Below, in pieces: positions 1 to 9,874 of a stretch of DNA of 64,000 nt. Made by a program: the position numbers and the translations under genes. Each line of letters opens with the position of its first letter. The first letter of the stretch is position 1. Source of the stretch: Apophysomyces variabilis (taxonomy: Eukaryota; Mucoromycota; Mucoromycetes; Mucorales; Mucoraceae); assembly GCA_002749535.1 (NCBI GenBank), contig MZZL01000398.1:569513-633512 (forward strand), written 5' to 3'. The notes under the pieces were generated by a model. It ran no database searches and was not told where the DNA came from. It was given only the letters and a program-made list of their open reading frames with translations.

Positions 1-933
1 GATTGATGTCTTTTTGTCAGTTGGAAGTCGTCGATGCTGCGTCTGCAATGGAGATATCTGCTTGACATCATGCGTGCGAGGAGAAGTTGTGACTGGTGGA
101 TGCGAGATTAAGGGTTGGTGCTGCGAGGGTTGTTCTTGTTGTCTTAACGGCACCGGTAGCGACATGGGAGGCTGTATCATCTGTGAATGTCCGTGGGATT
201 GAAGTTGCGACTGCGGGCGCATGGGTGAAGCTGAGAAAAGGTGGGATGGTTTATTCGCCTGCTGCGGCATGGCTGACATCGCAGAGGCGGGTGGCAGTGA
301 AGGAGTAGTCTGGGGAGGCGGTGGGGATGGTTTTGCAAGGGGGGAATGCGATAATTGTTGAGGCGATTGATGAGGAAGCCCTAACGGTGTAGATGTATGC
401 AGCTGCGCCTGGATAGAGTGGGGGGACAGGTGGTGCAATTGTGGTTGTGTGGATTGGGGTTGATATGGAGAAAAACGAGCCTGCTTAAATGTACGTTGCG
501 GTCCTTCATACATCTCGATCCCTTCTATACACTTTCGTTTCTGAAGTCCATGCGATCGACAAAGGTCGCAAACACTACACTTGAGCTCTCTTTCAACGTG
601 GAAACTGGATATATGTCGTAACTTATGACAGTTCTCACATATGGCTGTATCTTGGTTTGGACCCGCTGCCATCAATCCAGTACCATTACCTCCTTGACCT
701 GTTCCTCCTCCTACTGCTCCTGCTCCTACTGCTGCCGCGACCGTCGGTGGAACAGCGTTTGGATGAGTACTCTGCATGATAGTGGTAGATTGAGGTGATG
801 TAGTCGTGACTGTTATGGTTTGAAACGTTTGCTGATTCAACACTGGTTGACGACGATTTTGAACCGTTAGATTAGGCGGATGCATTACCGGATAAGCATT
901 GGGTGGAAAGGTTCGTGGCGGTCCGTGAGACAT
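1..933 (-). CDS. GATA-like zinc-finger protein, Q/P-rich (3' end outside window)
   Basis: The reading frame runs from an ATG at 931-933 to the window edge with no stop, giving 311 residues, so the C-terminus is missing. A zinc-binding block begins at residue 99: C99-x2-C102, 16 residues, then C119-x2-C122 followed by DLCRSHGLQKRKC. The second half resembles the CNACGLYYKLHG half of a GATA finger, but the spacer is 16 rather than the usual 17 or 18, and the Trp and Thr-Pro of the GATA loop are absent. Flanks are low complexity: a Gly/Ala run before the finger, then Pro/Gln/Ser/His-rich sequence after it, as in fungal transcription factors. It is probably a nuclear DNA- or protein-binding regulator. 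A degenerate GATA domain or an unrelated treble-clef finger are both possible. Confidence 0.6.
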   Translation of the reverse strand, partial: MSHGPPRTFPPNAYPVMHPPNLTVQNRRQPVLNQQTFQTITVTTTSPQSTTIMQSTHPNAVPPTVAAAVGAGAVGGGTGQGGNGTGLMAAGPNQDTAICENCHKLRHISSFHVERELKCSVCDLCRSHGLQKRKCIEGIEMYEGPQRTFKQARFSPYQPQSTQPQLHHLSPHSIQAQLHTSTPLGLPHQSPQQLSHSPLAKPSPPPPQTTPSLPPASAMSAMPQQANKPSHLFSASPMRPQSQLQSHGHSQMIQPPMSLPVPLRQQEQPSQHQPLISHPPVTTSPRTHDVKQISPLQTQHRRLPTDKKTSI

Positions 934-1501
934 GTCAGTTTTTTTATGGTTAAATGCAAATGGTTCTTTTCCCCTTGAACGGATAGAAAGAAAGCAACGA
1001 TTCCGTTGGTAGAATAAACTTTTTCTTTTCTTGTTTTCCTATATTTCTTATCGCTGTCTTGGTTGGCTTAGTCGTATTCTTTTTCTTTCTTTGATGCGAT
1101 ATTTTCAACGCTATCAAAAAAAAAAAAAAAAAAAAAAAAGGTTGGTGAAGAGGAGAGCCTTATTTGTTCTTTCAAAAGCTGTAGCGGTAAACAGTGCTCT
1201 CTGCACATGATCTCATCTTTTAACCAATAAGAACCCGGAAAGCCGCCCACCTATTTTGGGTTGTTTCCAAACCCATGTGTACATCGCCAGCCCGGTATTC
1301 CCCAAAAAATTAGATGATTATATGTTCTTTACCATGCTTATTATTAAAGGCTGTCTTACGGAATTTGGGTTCATGGAAAGTGATCCTATTAGCTGGCGGG
1401 AAAGTACCTTTTAATTGAGGCAAATAAGCTTGAACAGAAACAAAAGCACTTCCATTCATATAATAAGGATCAGCTATCAATAATTGAGTATATTTACATA
1501 T
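934..1501. other. Intergenic, with an unexplained ORF fragment at 1308-1497 (-)
   Basis: This stretch holds the upstream region of the GATA-like gene and the 3' flank of the CSM1 homologue. It has a poly(A) run at about 1115-1139. On the minus strand, 1497 to 1308, an open frame of about 60 codons reads as ordinary protein (contains YYMNGSAFVSVQAYLPQLKG and FHEPKFRKTAFNN) and ends in TAA. It has no obvious ATG and lies just after the CSM1 stop. It may be a decayed gene piece or an alternative 3' exon. Confidence 0.4.
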
Positions 1502-3061
1502 TTATTGCTCTTGCAGGCATGTAAGAAGCCTCCAGAAAAATACAGGTGCTTCGTCCTTGTCAAACTCGATAGTATCTTTAAGGTGATCTGGTAAACATGA
1601 CATCAACACTGCATCCCGACGTTGGTCTAAAACTGGAGTATATCGTACACCAGCATCAGGTTCTGAAAGATGTAATAATTTGTAATGGATGGCTAATGGC
1701 ACAAAAAAATAAAAAAAAAAAAAGATTAGCATTTCTCCGTTCCACCTAGCTCATCTTCACTTACTGCCGTTTCTTCCTGTCTGCACGCAATTATACATAT
1801 CGCCTTCATCGGTTGTTTTGATATCTTGGATTAATAGTCCTGTCACATCCTCATACATATCTTTGATCCGCTTTGTGATATCGGGGGATCTGTTATCCGG
1901 CGCCGCTTGCGCCAGTTTTCTCATCAGATCACGATTCGCATCTGCCATGGTATCTCTTTCTTTTCGCAGTGATTTTACTAGAAATAGATACGTATAAAGA
2001 CAAAGAAAATTGTTTGGTAAAGTAACGGTAAGAAGCGGCCTTATTTTGCTTACCAGACTCATTCAGTTCCGCTATTTCGCGCAGATAGCACGTCCGCTCA
2101 GTTCGCCACAACGACTCTTGCTTCTCCAAAGAGTCGCGGTTGATTGCATCCTCCTTCTTCTCTCTATCAGGACTAACCTGCTTTGTCCCCACGTCAACAC
2201 TTCGTAGTGCTAATTTTGCCTTCAATTCTTCTATTTCTTTCTCTTGTAATCCTTTTGCTGCCGTTAACGCCTCTACCATGTCCATCACAGCTGGCTCAAC
2301 AAAAACAAATCAATGTCTACTGCTTTGCTTCTGCTTATTTTCTCTTCATCATAAGAAGAAAACACAAAAGTTACACGATCTACCTCTGAATCTCTTTTCC
2401 GCTGCATCTTTATAATTCTCCAAAGATCTTTCGGCATCAGTCAATCGTAGTTTTGCCAGAATTTCGTATTGTTCTTCTGCAGTAGCTACGCGGCTTTCAA
2501 GCTATGAATCAACCAATGATTCAATACGGCCACTTGTTTGAAGAACCGATGAATGGACAAATGTACCTGTTTGACCTGAATGCGTAATCGTCGATTCTCC
2601 TCTAACAACGTTCCGTGAGATGCATCTATATCCAGTCCTTGGGATTGGGATGAAGAAAGCTGAATCCCTCGAGTTGCATGGTTTCCCGTTGATACATCGT
2701 TATCTTTGTCCAACCGATGGCGGCGTTTCCTGTTGTATTCTTGTGTGCCAATGTCCCTGTAAGGATCATGGTCCCTTTGAAAGCGGGTTTGCGATGATCT
2801 TTGTGGTGTATAGGATCCATCCACAGGGTCGGCTGTTGACCAAGGATCGTCTTCATCGTGGGGGCGTTTGATCGCATCTGCTCTTCTTGGTTTAAATAGG
2901 GGTTCGTCATTCACATCGTCTGACAGCCATGGATCGCTACTTCTATGTCCGCGACCGACTGTGTCCGCTGTTCTTCGATAGCTTGTAGCTCCAGTAATGT
3001 TTTCCATTTGATACTCTTTGCGATCGCTCGTCTTAATAACTGAGGACTTGTTGGGATACAT
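1502..3061 (-). CDS. CSM1: Monopolin complex subunit Csm1/Pcs1 homologue
   Basis: Five exons splice cleanly: 3061-2567, 2501-2384, 2290-2054, 1977-1765 and 1692-1502, giving 417 residues. The N-terminal 165 residues are polar and basic. The middle is coiled coil rich in Glu, Lys and Leu. The last ~110 residues match the Csm1/Pcs1 C-terminal globular domain: MYEDVTGLLIQDIKTTDEG, a short loop, a strand ending YKLLHLSE, then RYTPVLD, LPDHLKDTIEF and a Trp-Arg-Leu-Leu end. In yeasts Csm1 dimers form a V-shaped kinetochore clamp (monopolin with Lrs4), and fission yeast Pcs1 prevents merotelic attachment; it also tethers rDNA. Here the same nuclear chromosome-segregation role is inferred. Three of the four introns are phase 1. 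A CCAAT motif lies at about 3096. Confidence 0.85.
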
Positions 3062-3239
3062 AAATCGTCACTTCGACCGCGCCAACCTCGCAGAACCAAT
3101 CAGAGACGCGCATTGACCATAAGTTTCCAAGGAAGCTTTGGATGAAGGGTACGGATAACATTTTTATTTCGGTGAGTTACTTATACATAGTATCTACAAA
3201 TGCACCACTCCTTTCCTGTCTGTTATTTCATGTTCAGAT

Positions 3240-3469
3240 ATGTTCCCGATTGCTTGTCGGATGAAAATTCGTGATCTTTCTAGTCCAGATGATATAGAGC
3301 GTGCTCTCCAACTTCTAAGTTTCGACAGAGAAAATCAATTGTCAGTTCACCCACTCTTGGCTCCATACGGGTTGAAGTAAGATAGATACAGTTTTATGAC
3401 ATTTTGGACACTTCTTTCAGACTTCTATTTCCTAACGTCATTAGAGTCACTCCAAATCCCAGCTGCTGA
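3240..3469 (+). CDS. Possible small two-exon gene of unknown function
   Basis: ATG at 3240 opens 45 codons up to a good donor (GTAAGA at 3377). Splicing to an acceptor at 3420 extends the frame to TGA at 3467-3469, for a predicted 60 residues (motif RMKIRDLSSPDDIERALQLL). The 44-nt intron is short but usable in this genome. A GTGAGT...TTCAG pair just upstream suggests a 5'UTR intron. It lies between CSM1 and the BRAP2 gene, converging with the latter. I recognise no family; it could also be a gene remnant. Confidence 0.3.
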
Positions 3470-3599
3470 TCGTCTCCCTTTGACGTCTTCATGATCCCCA
3501 TTATTCCCAATCACAGTCAGTCGAATAAAGGCCACAAAATGAAAGTTTGATTTCCTGCCGTCTCGCCAATTTTTTTTCACAGTACCTTTATTAGATATA

Positions 3600-5916
3600 T
3601 TACACTGGTCGTTTCCCTTTTCGTCCTTTCCGTGCTTGCACAGGTGTTGACCTTGTCTCGACACTGCCACCTTCCATCTCCGGATTGTCCTGCACTTTGT
3701 CTCTTGCTTCCAAAAAGAACATAAGGTCTCGCACCTGATCGCCAAGCTCTTTCACCACTTGCTGTTTGTCTTCTAGGCTCTTCTTCAGGATCTCATTATT
3801 ATGCAGCAATGAACTGGTCATCTATAACGTGAGTAAAATATTAAGAAATATGATTAGTATGGGGAAGCAAATCCATAATTCTGGACACACGACTTACTTC
3901 TTTTTCTTCAAGGTATTCTCGCTTACTTGCTTCATAGCGTTCTTTTAATGTCTCTAACCTTCGTTCTGCTTTTTCTTTCTCTTTTGCTGCATGTACAAGT
4001 TCCTTCTCAATCTTCTCATTCCTTCGCTTTAATGCTTCATTATCGGTCTTGACACTTTGAATTTCAGACATCAAGCCTTTGACTTGAGTTGTGAGTGCAG
4101 ATAGTTGTGCGGTAACTTCTGTGAGATGATCTTCATAGTACATCCGTTGTGAATCCAGTTGTGATGTGAGGAGGTAGGTGTATTCGAGTGACATGGCGTC
4201 CAACTTTTCCTTTTGGAAGGAGAACGACACGTGGAATCAGCTATCCGGCCCAATTCGCATTCTTGCATACCATACGTTACCTGGGATGCCACCTGATTCG
4301 GATTATCACCACCCGAGCTTGCTGCGCTTGGTAACTCAACAAGTTTTCCATCGACCATATTTTGTATCAGGCGGTGAACATAACTGAGGAAATAATATGA
4401 GCTCGGGAATTTTTACACATCCAAACAACAAAGGTAAACATACCCATCACCTGCATAGTCCCAGACACGTTGTGTTTCGATTTCCAATGCATACAGGTGA
4501 TTAGTTTCCATGTAGTGATCATAGGCATGAGCCTCCTGATAACGACCACAACCAATATGTCCACAGATCAAGCAGATCCAGAGACTTTCCTTTGCACCAC
4601 AAACAAAGCATTCATTGGCATCGTCGGCCGCTGCATTGGATGCAAGGGATGATGGTTGGTTTGCACCTATACTTGCTCGACTATGACCAGCCTCCAGTAC
4701 TGGTTTTTGAGAATACCGACAGACAGGACAACTTTGCTGGTCATCAGTGTTTTGTCCTTTTTTTTTCCTTTCTCTCGTGATTTTTGTCTCCTACCTGCCA
4801 TCACCCCATTTGCTAAGACAATAACAATGAAATGTGTGCTGACATAGGATGGTTAACAAGCCAGTTACATTTTCATCCATGCGTTCCAGACAGACAGGGC
4901 ATGTTGGTAATTCGCATAAAGGATCTTCTTCATTTTTGTCGACAAAAGACTGATGCCTCTGACGATCTTCTTCTAGTGTTTTGCTTAGAAATGGAAAAGT
5001 ATAGGGTGGAATTAGGACAGAATTGATTTCGACTGATTTGATATAAACGACATGGCATATTTCCGGCTTGTTGAGATGAGATTGAAAAGTAAGTAATGCA
5101 TTTCTTTTCGGTATTATCGCTCAAGGCTTTTTTTTTTACCTCCATGGAACTAAAAGGTCTTCCATTGTATTGTTTATAATAGTCATTGGCAGCATTGGCA
5201 TCGCGGAATTTCATGAGGACCATGTATTTGTTGGGAGAGCCGTCGCTTTTGTTTCGTTCGGGAAACAAGGTATAGGAATGAGAAAGAGAGAGAGAATGGG
5301 TGGATATGAACAATGGTGGGTCATTGTGTCTCTAGGGAGGTGGATCTTACCGAATGATACGGTAATGACTCACGAATGGATCGACAGGGGCGACGAAGTT
5401 GAGGAAGTCTGGGGTTGCTAGGTAAGAGGGTACTGCAAGAGTGCACATGATGGTACAAGGTTCGTTGTCGTTTTGCAAGTTTTCAGGTTTTGCTTGTTCG
5501 GATAGTTCGTTTGCATCGCGGTAAAGGTGTAGTATACCATAGTTTAAGTTGGAGTTGGAGGATTTGACAGGTACTATGGAGCCTATGGGGGGACCTTTGT
5601 TGTTCATTGGGTTGTTGTTGATGGATTCTATGGAGATGGAAGAGAAACGAAAGTCTGGATGGTCGGTTGTGTTTTGTTTTGATTGTGTTTTTGGAGAATG
5701 AAGAGGGGTTGGAGGGATATTTGGTTTGTTATAGGTTGTTGGATGCAAGTGTTTACGTGTTGGGCGTCTTATTTTGGATGTGACGCGATTAGGATAATCT
5801 TTTAGATAGAGATATTGATCGGTTGGATGAAGAGTTGTTGGTAATGAATCAAATAGAGACAATGGTTTGAATGGTTCGACTGAGAAAAGAGATAGTTTAA
5901 GATGATAATAATACAT
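3600..5916 (-). CDS. ETP1: BRAP2/ETP1-type RING E3 ubiquitin ligase
   Basis: Seven exons (5916-5351, 5245-5140, 5066-4795, 4731-4444, 4383-4281, 4209-3898, 3821-3600) give 622 residues. After a low-complexity N-terminus comes the BRAP2 RNA-binding-like domain, with [19 protein letters not shown], then [19 protein letters not shown] and [13 protein letters not shown]. Next is a C3H2C3 RING ([39 protein letters not shown]), then a UBP-type zinc finger ([35 protein letters not shown]). A long coiled coil follows and the protein ends in a basic tail. This is the complete, ordered architecture of mammalian BRAP/IMP and yeast Etp1. Those proteins bind ubiquitin and have E3 activity; BRAP restrains Ras-MAPK signalling and Etp1 acts in ethanol adaptation. 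The RING is split by an intron between its first and second halves. Start chosen at the Met of [12 protein letters not shown], which aligns with the family N-terminus; an upstream in-frame Met exists. Confidence 0.93.
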
Positions 5917-6103
5917 TGAAAAAGAACAAGAAGGGAAAAGAAGAAAAAGAAATTCGTTTTTCTTTTCCTGCTTTGATATCCCGTTTAAACTATTGGGCAC
6001 ACACAAAAAAGCACTGTGTCTCTCTCTGTTGTCTAGTCAATCTTTGAAAGTCAGCCATCCAAGTTTTTTTTTTTAATGGTCTTGTGCTTATGCTCTTTTT
6101 TAT

Positions 6104-6135
<32 letters not shown>

Positions 6136-6313
6136 CAGTCTATATATGTAGCGTGACATACAAAGAGAGAAACAGCCCTTTTTTTTATTTCCCTTTCGGC
6201 CCCCCCTTTCCTTTTTCTCTCTTCTTCTTCTTCTTCTTTTTTCCTTTTTTTCCCTTTTCTCTTTTCTTTACCTTCTCTCTTCTTCTTCTTCTGAATAATA
6301 AAATTCTTTGGTA
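5917..6313. other. Divergent promoter region with microsatellites
   Basis: This is the shared 5' region of the BRAP2 gene (-) and the orphan membrane-protein gene (+). A (CA)n/(TA)n microsatellite lies at about 6105-6136, followed by long C/T-rich tracts on the + strand up to the ATG. Pyrimidine-rich leaders are common upstream of fungal start codons. Confidence 0.5.
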
Positions 6314-7102
6314 ATGACTGCAAAAAGACTACATGATGAAGCATTTGAGATGCGTCCACAACAACCACATCCATTCAGTCCACGCCCCGAACATCGTCCT
6401 ATCCGTCGTGCTCGTGGTCAACATGGTATCGTATCTCGTTTTCACTTGTTACGTCGTCAATTATCTGGTCAGACCTATTACGATCCATATCAACGTGAGC
6501 AGGTCCAACAAGAAAAATCAGAAGAAGAAGAAGAAGAAAGACCTCAAAAACGCCATCGTTCGGTTGCCTCCGCTATTGTAAATAGTGTCGTACAAGGCTT
6601 CCTTTATGGGTCCGCGGTCGCCCTCACGGCTTATGAATTCTTGTGGGCCGAAAAATTGCGCATGAAGTCTATCGAGGACAGGGGTGACCATGCAGTACGC
6701 ATGCGAAGGACTGGCTCTTCACCCAAAATGCGCGGAAGAGGTATCGATTTCTCATATTTTCAGCGTTCCCCCGCTTTGGATTTTCGTATGCAGCAGGCTG
6801 AACAGACCATCCGCCGTATTTGTTTACAATCACAACAAGCCAACTTCCATCGCAAATTTGAACTTCCTCTGGATCTTTACCGCCCGCCTGCTCCTCCCTC
6901 TGAAGACCCCTGGGGCCTGATTGATAAACACGACTATAATGTTCGATTCCTTGTAAGTCTTCTTCGTCATCGTCAAAAGAAAAGAAAAACATCCCATCTA
7001 AAAATCCAAAAATTACAGACCTCCGCCCCTCCACCAAAACCCAAGAGGACTTTCCAAGCAAATGCAAGTCTTGGTCTCCCCATTCCCCCAAACGCGAACT
7101 AA
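6314..7102 (+). CDS. Hypothetical single-pass membrane protein
   Basis: A 262-residue frame starts at ATG 6314. The N-terminus is basic and Pro/Arg-rich, then there is an acidic run (EEEEE) and a basic RPQKRHR patch. One hydrophobic segment follows (about residues 83-106, VVQGFLYGSAVALTAYEFLW). The rest is soluble and Arg/Gln-rich with a Pro-rich end. I do not recognise a family. Positions 6953-7018 look exactly like an intron (GTAAGT...TTACAG, 66 nt) but the segment is a multiple of three and has no stop. The 22 residues VSLLRH...IQKLQ may therefore be spliced out or retained, giving 240 or 262 residues. Confidence 0.6.
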   Translation: MTAKRLHDEAFEMRPQQPHPFSPRPEHRPIRRARGQHGIVSRFHLLRRQLSGQTYYDPYQREQVQQEKSEEEEEERPQKRHRSVASAIVNSVVQGFLYGSAVALTAYEFLWAEKLRMKSIEDRGDHAVRMRRTGSSPKMRGRGIDFSYFQRSPALDFRMQQAEQTIRRICLQSQQANFHRKFELPLDLYRPPAPPSEDPWGLIDKHDYNVRFLVSLLRHRQKKRKTSHLKIQKLQTSAPPPKPKRTFQANASLGLPIPPNAN

Positions 7103-7871
7103 AAGACAATCTCACACGCTCACACACACACACACACACACACACAGAGAAAGAGACACAAACGTACTCACCTCATTCACACACAAAACTCTTCTCTGAT
7201 ATATCACATCCAAAAAAAAAAAAAAAAAAAAAAAAANNNNNNNNNNNNNNNNNNNNNNNNNNNNNNNNNNNNNNNNNNNNNNNNNNNNNNNNNNNNNNNN
7301 NNNNNNNNNNNNNNNNNNNNNNNNNNAAAAAAAAAAAAAAAAAAAAAAAGAACGAATACAAACCGGTATTCTCGTTTCTTTTTTACCAACACCCTTCTTT
7401 TCTAAGTGCATATTTCTCTCTTACAGTTTTACTATCTCCTTTTATCTCTATCTTTTCTTTTTCTTTTTCTCATTTGATCATTCATTATTTTCTTTTCTCT
7501 CTTTTTTTCTCACTTTTCATCCACAATAAAAAAAAGCCTATATCACTGTTCCTTATTAATATATTAAATTACATCAATCCTTCCTGTTTTTCATATCTTT
7601 TTGGTAGTCGAGAATGAGTCTATTTCCCGTATACCTTCTATATGAATATGGAATACTATTTTGCTTACCTGATCGATTACCGTTTTGGCGTAGAAACCGT
7701 GGGTCATCTCGTGACGGATTGGAAAGCAAGAAACCCCCCAAAAAAAGAAGGATTTTCCAGTTGGGCTTTTTTTTTTTACGCAGTGCATTAGATCTCCGAT
7801 TCGCAGTTGAACGTTATCATGACCCTTAGTAACCATCCAGCAAGCGTGTGAATCGGCCTTTCTGCAACGCC
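7103..7871. other. Intergenic with microsatellite, poly(A) and assembly gap
   Basis: A (CA)n tract lies at about 7123-7146. Poly(A) runs flank the gap at 7237-7326. C/T-rich sequence follows up to the HIBCH gene. I see no supported gene. Confidence 0.5.
7237..7326. other. Assembly gap (90 N)
   Basis: Ninety N bases sit between an A-run on each side, so the assembly probably broke in a homopolymer. Confidence 0.95.
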
Positions 7872-9799
7872 ATGCTTTCGGTTGGTCTGTCGAAATCAAC
7901 CTCATTACTAAACATCGCACAACGACATGTATTGCGTCGGGTAAGGCAACCAATATATATAAAGCGTCTCTCTTTTCTATTTCATATATGCTATGTATAT
8001 ACTTTGTTTCGGTGTATCTATTTCACAACGGACCGCGTATATGGTTTTTCCCCTTCTTTATAGCAGGGAGAGTGAAACCAAATAGCGTGAAAAAGGAATC
8101 TTTATTTTAATTATGCATCAATTTTTTAGATGACGACCTCGCATGGATCAGGAACACAGGTAAAACCAAAAATGACGAATGCATTGTTATCCAAGACTCA
8201 CGCGCTCCGTACACATATACACACTGTAGCCTCCAGTACTTACCAAGTCGTTTCTCGGATCACGTCAACTTATTCTGAATAGACCACGTCGTCTGAATGC
8301 AGTGAACTTGGATATGGTTAAGATAATCTGGCCAAATATGAAGGCATGGGAAGAATCAGATCAAGTCAACGTAATCCTACTTAAAGGAGAAGGGCGAGCC
8401 TTATGTGCTGGTGGAGATGTCAAATGTAAGACCAATTTGAAGGAATAACCTAAACCCTCTTTCATACCCACACATCCATTCCCCCCCCCCTCCTTTTCCT
8501 TTTCTTCTTTGGCCCAGATGTTGTGGAATTGTGTAAGAGACACGATCCTGAATTAATCCAACTGCTTGACTCGGAATATCAGCTGTTCCATTTCATTGGT
8601 ACAATGAACACACCTTATGTCGCCGTGATGGATGGGATCACGAGTAAGTGGAACATGGCTTGCCGCAGCACTATCTTAATCATGACTCACTTTTTTGCTT
8701 CTACCAAAAAGTGGGCGCTGGCTCTGGATTATCCGTTCATGCACCCTTCCGAATAGCCACGGAAAAAACTCGGTTTGCCATGCCTGAAAATGCCATTGGT
8801 CTTTTTCCCGACGTTGGAGCAAGCTTCTTCCTCTCCCGCTTGGATGGTCAGCTGGGAACCTATTTAGGCATGACAGGAATAACAATCAACAGTGAAGATG
8901 TTCTGTAAGTAATTTACTCTCCATTCCCGTAACCATTTATTGCATGGCTGATGTCTATGTTGATCAGATACGCCGGTATTGCTAGCCACTTTGTTTCTTC
9001 TTCTCAATTACCAGCACTGGAGGAAAGATTAGCGGAGTTGAGTTCACCCGATCACGACGCTGTCCATGCGATCCTCACTGAATTTTCTGCTAACGTGAAA
9101 CGAAACCCACACTATACTCTTCATGGCGATACCAGAAAGACCATCGACAGGTGCGAACCAATCATAGATAGCTCCAAATACCCCTGTGCATATTGATAAA
9201 TGCTTCCTTCTAGATGTTTCATTCATGATACAGCAGAAGACATTGTGGCCGCTCTCAAAGACGACGGAAGCAAGTTTGCATTAGACACACGAGATATCAT
9301 CTTATCCCGTTCACCTACATCTGTTAAACTGACGCTGCACAATCTCCGTACAGCCGCTCATATGGACTTTGCCGAATGCTTGCGTCATGAACACGCTCTT
9401 TGGCAGAAAGTAGCTGTACACCACGATTTCATCGAAGGTGTCACTGCCCATGTCGTTAAAAAGACCCGGCCCCAATGGAAACCAGCAAGTCTGGAAGCCA
9501 TCGCCGATGCGGATTTAAAAGCAACGTATTACAGCACTGAGGATTCGAACGGTAAACCATTGCAGCTTTTATCGGAGAAAAACTATCATTTGCATCCTTA
9601 CCGCCATTTTGCACTACCCAGCGAAAAGGATATCCAAAACATGCTATCACAAAACAACAACAACAAAATGGCGCACCAAGATATAATCGACTTTTTTATG
9701 GCAATATACAAGAATCGATTCGGTGTTTATGAGAAAATTGTAGATGTGCTGAAACGCAAAACTAGACCAACTGCTGACGGCACTATAGAATGGATATAG
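7872..9799 (+). CDS. EHD3: 3-hydroxyisobutyryl-CoA hydrolase, mitochondrial
   Basis: Seven exons (7872-7940, 8130-8159, 8248-8425, 8518-8643, 8712-8904, 8968-9150, 9214-9799) give 454 residues. Crotonase-fold signatures appear in order: [17 protein letters not shown], a [13 protein letters not shown] oxyanion loop, [46 protein letters not shown], and the HIBCH-specific C-terminal half ([35 protein letters not shown]). The enzyme hydrolyses 3-hydroxyisobutyryl-CoA in valine breakdown. The first 23 residues ([20 protein letters not shown]) have the Ser/Arg-rich, acid-free look of a mitochondrial presequence. The exon 2/3 junction is the least certain: I used acceptor 8247, which keeps frame but leaves a short link before the crotonase core. 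Confidence 0.9.
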
Positions 9800-9874
9800 A
9801 TCACCTCTAAAATAGAAAAAGAAGAGTGGTAGACAATAGGAATAGAGAAACAGTCATAGAGAGTAAAAATAGCA

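Noticed and set aside
5170..5421. Open frames opposite the BRAP2 exons on the + strand
   Set aside because: They run across exon/intron borders of a well-supported gene on the other strand and show no motif.
7112..7411. Minus-strand frames across the 90-N gap
   Set aside because: Poly-Phe/N artefact from poly(A) flanks.
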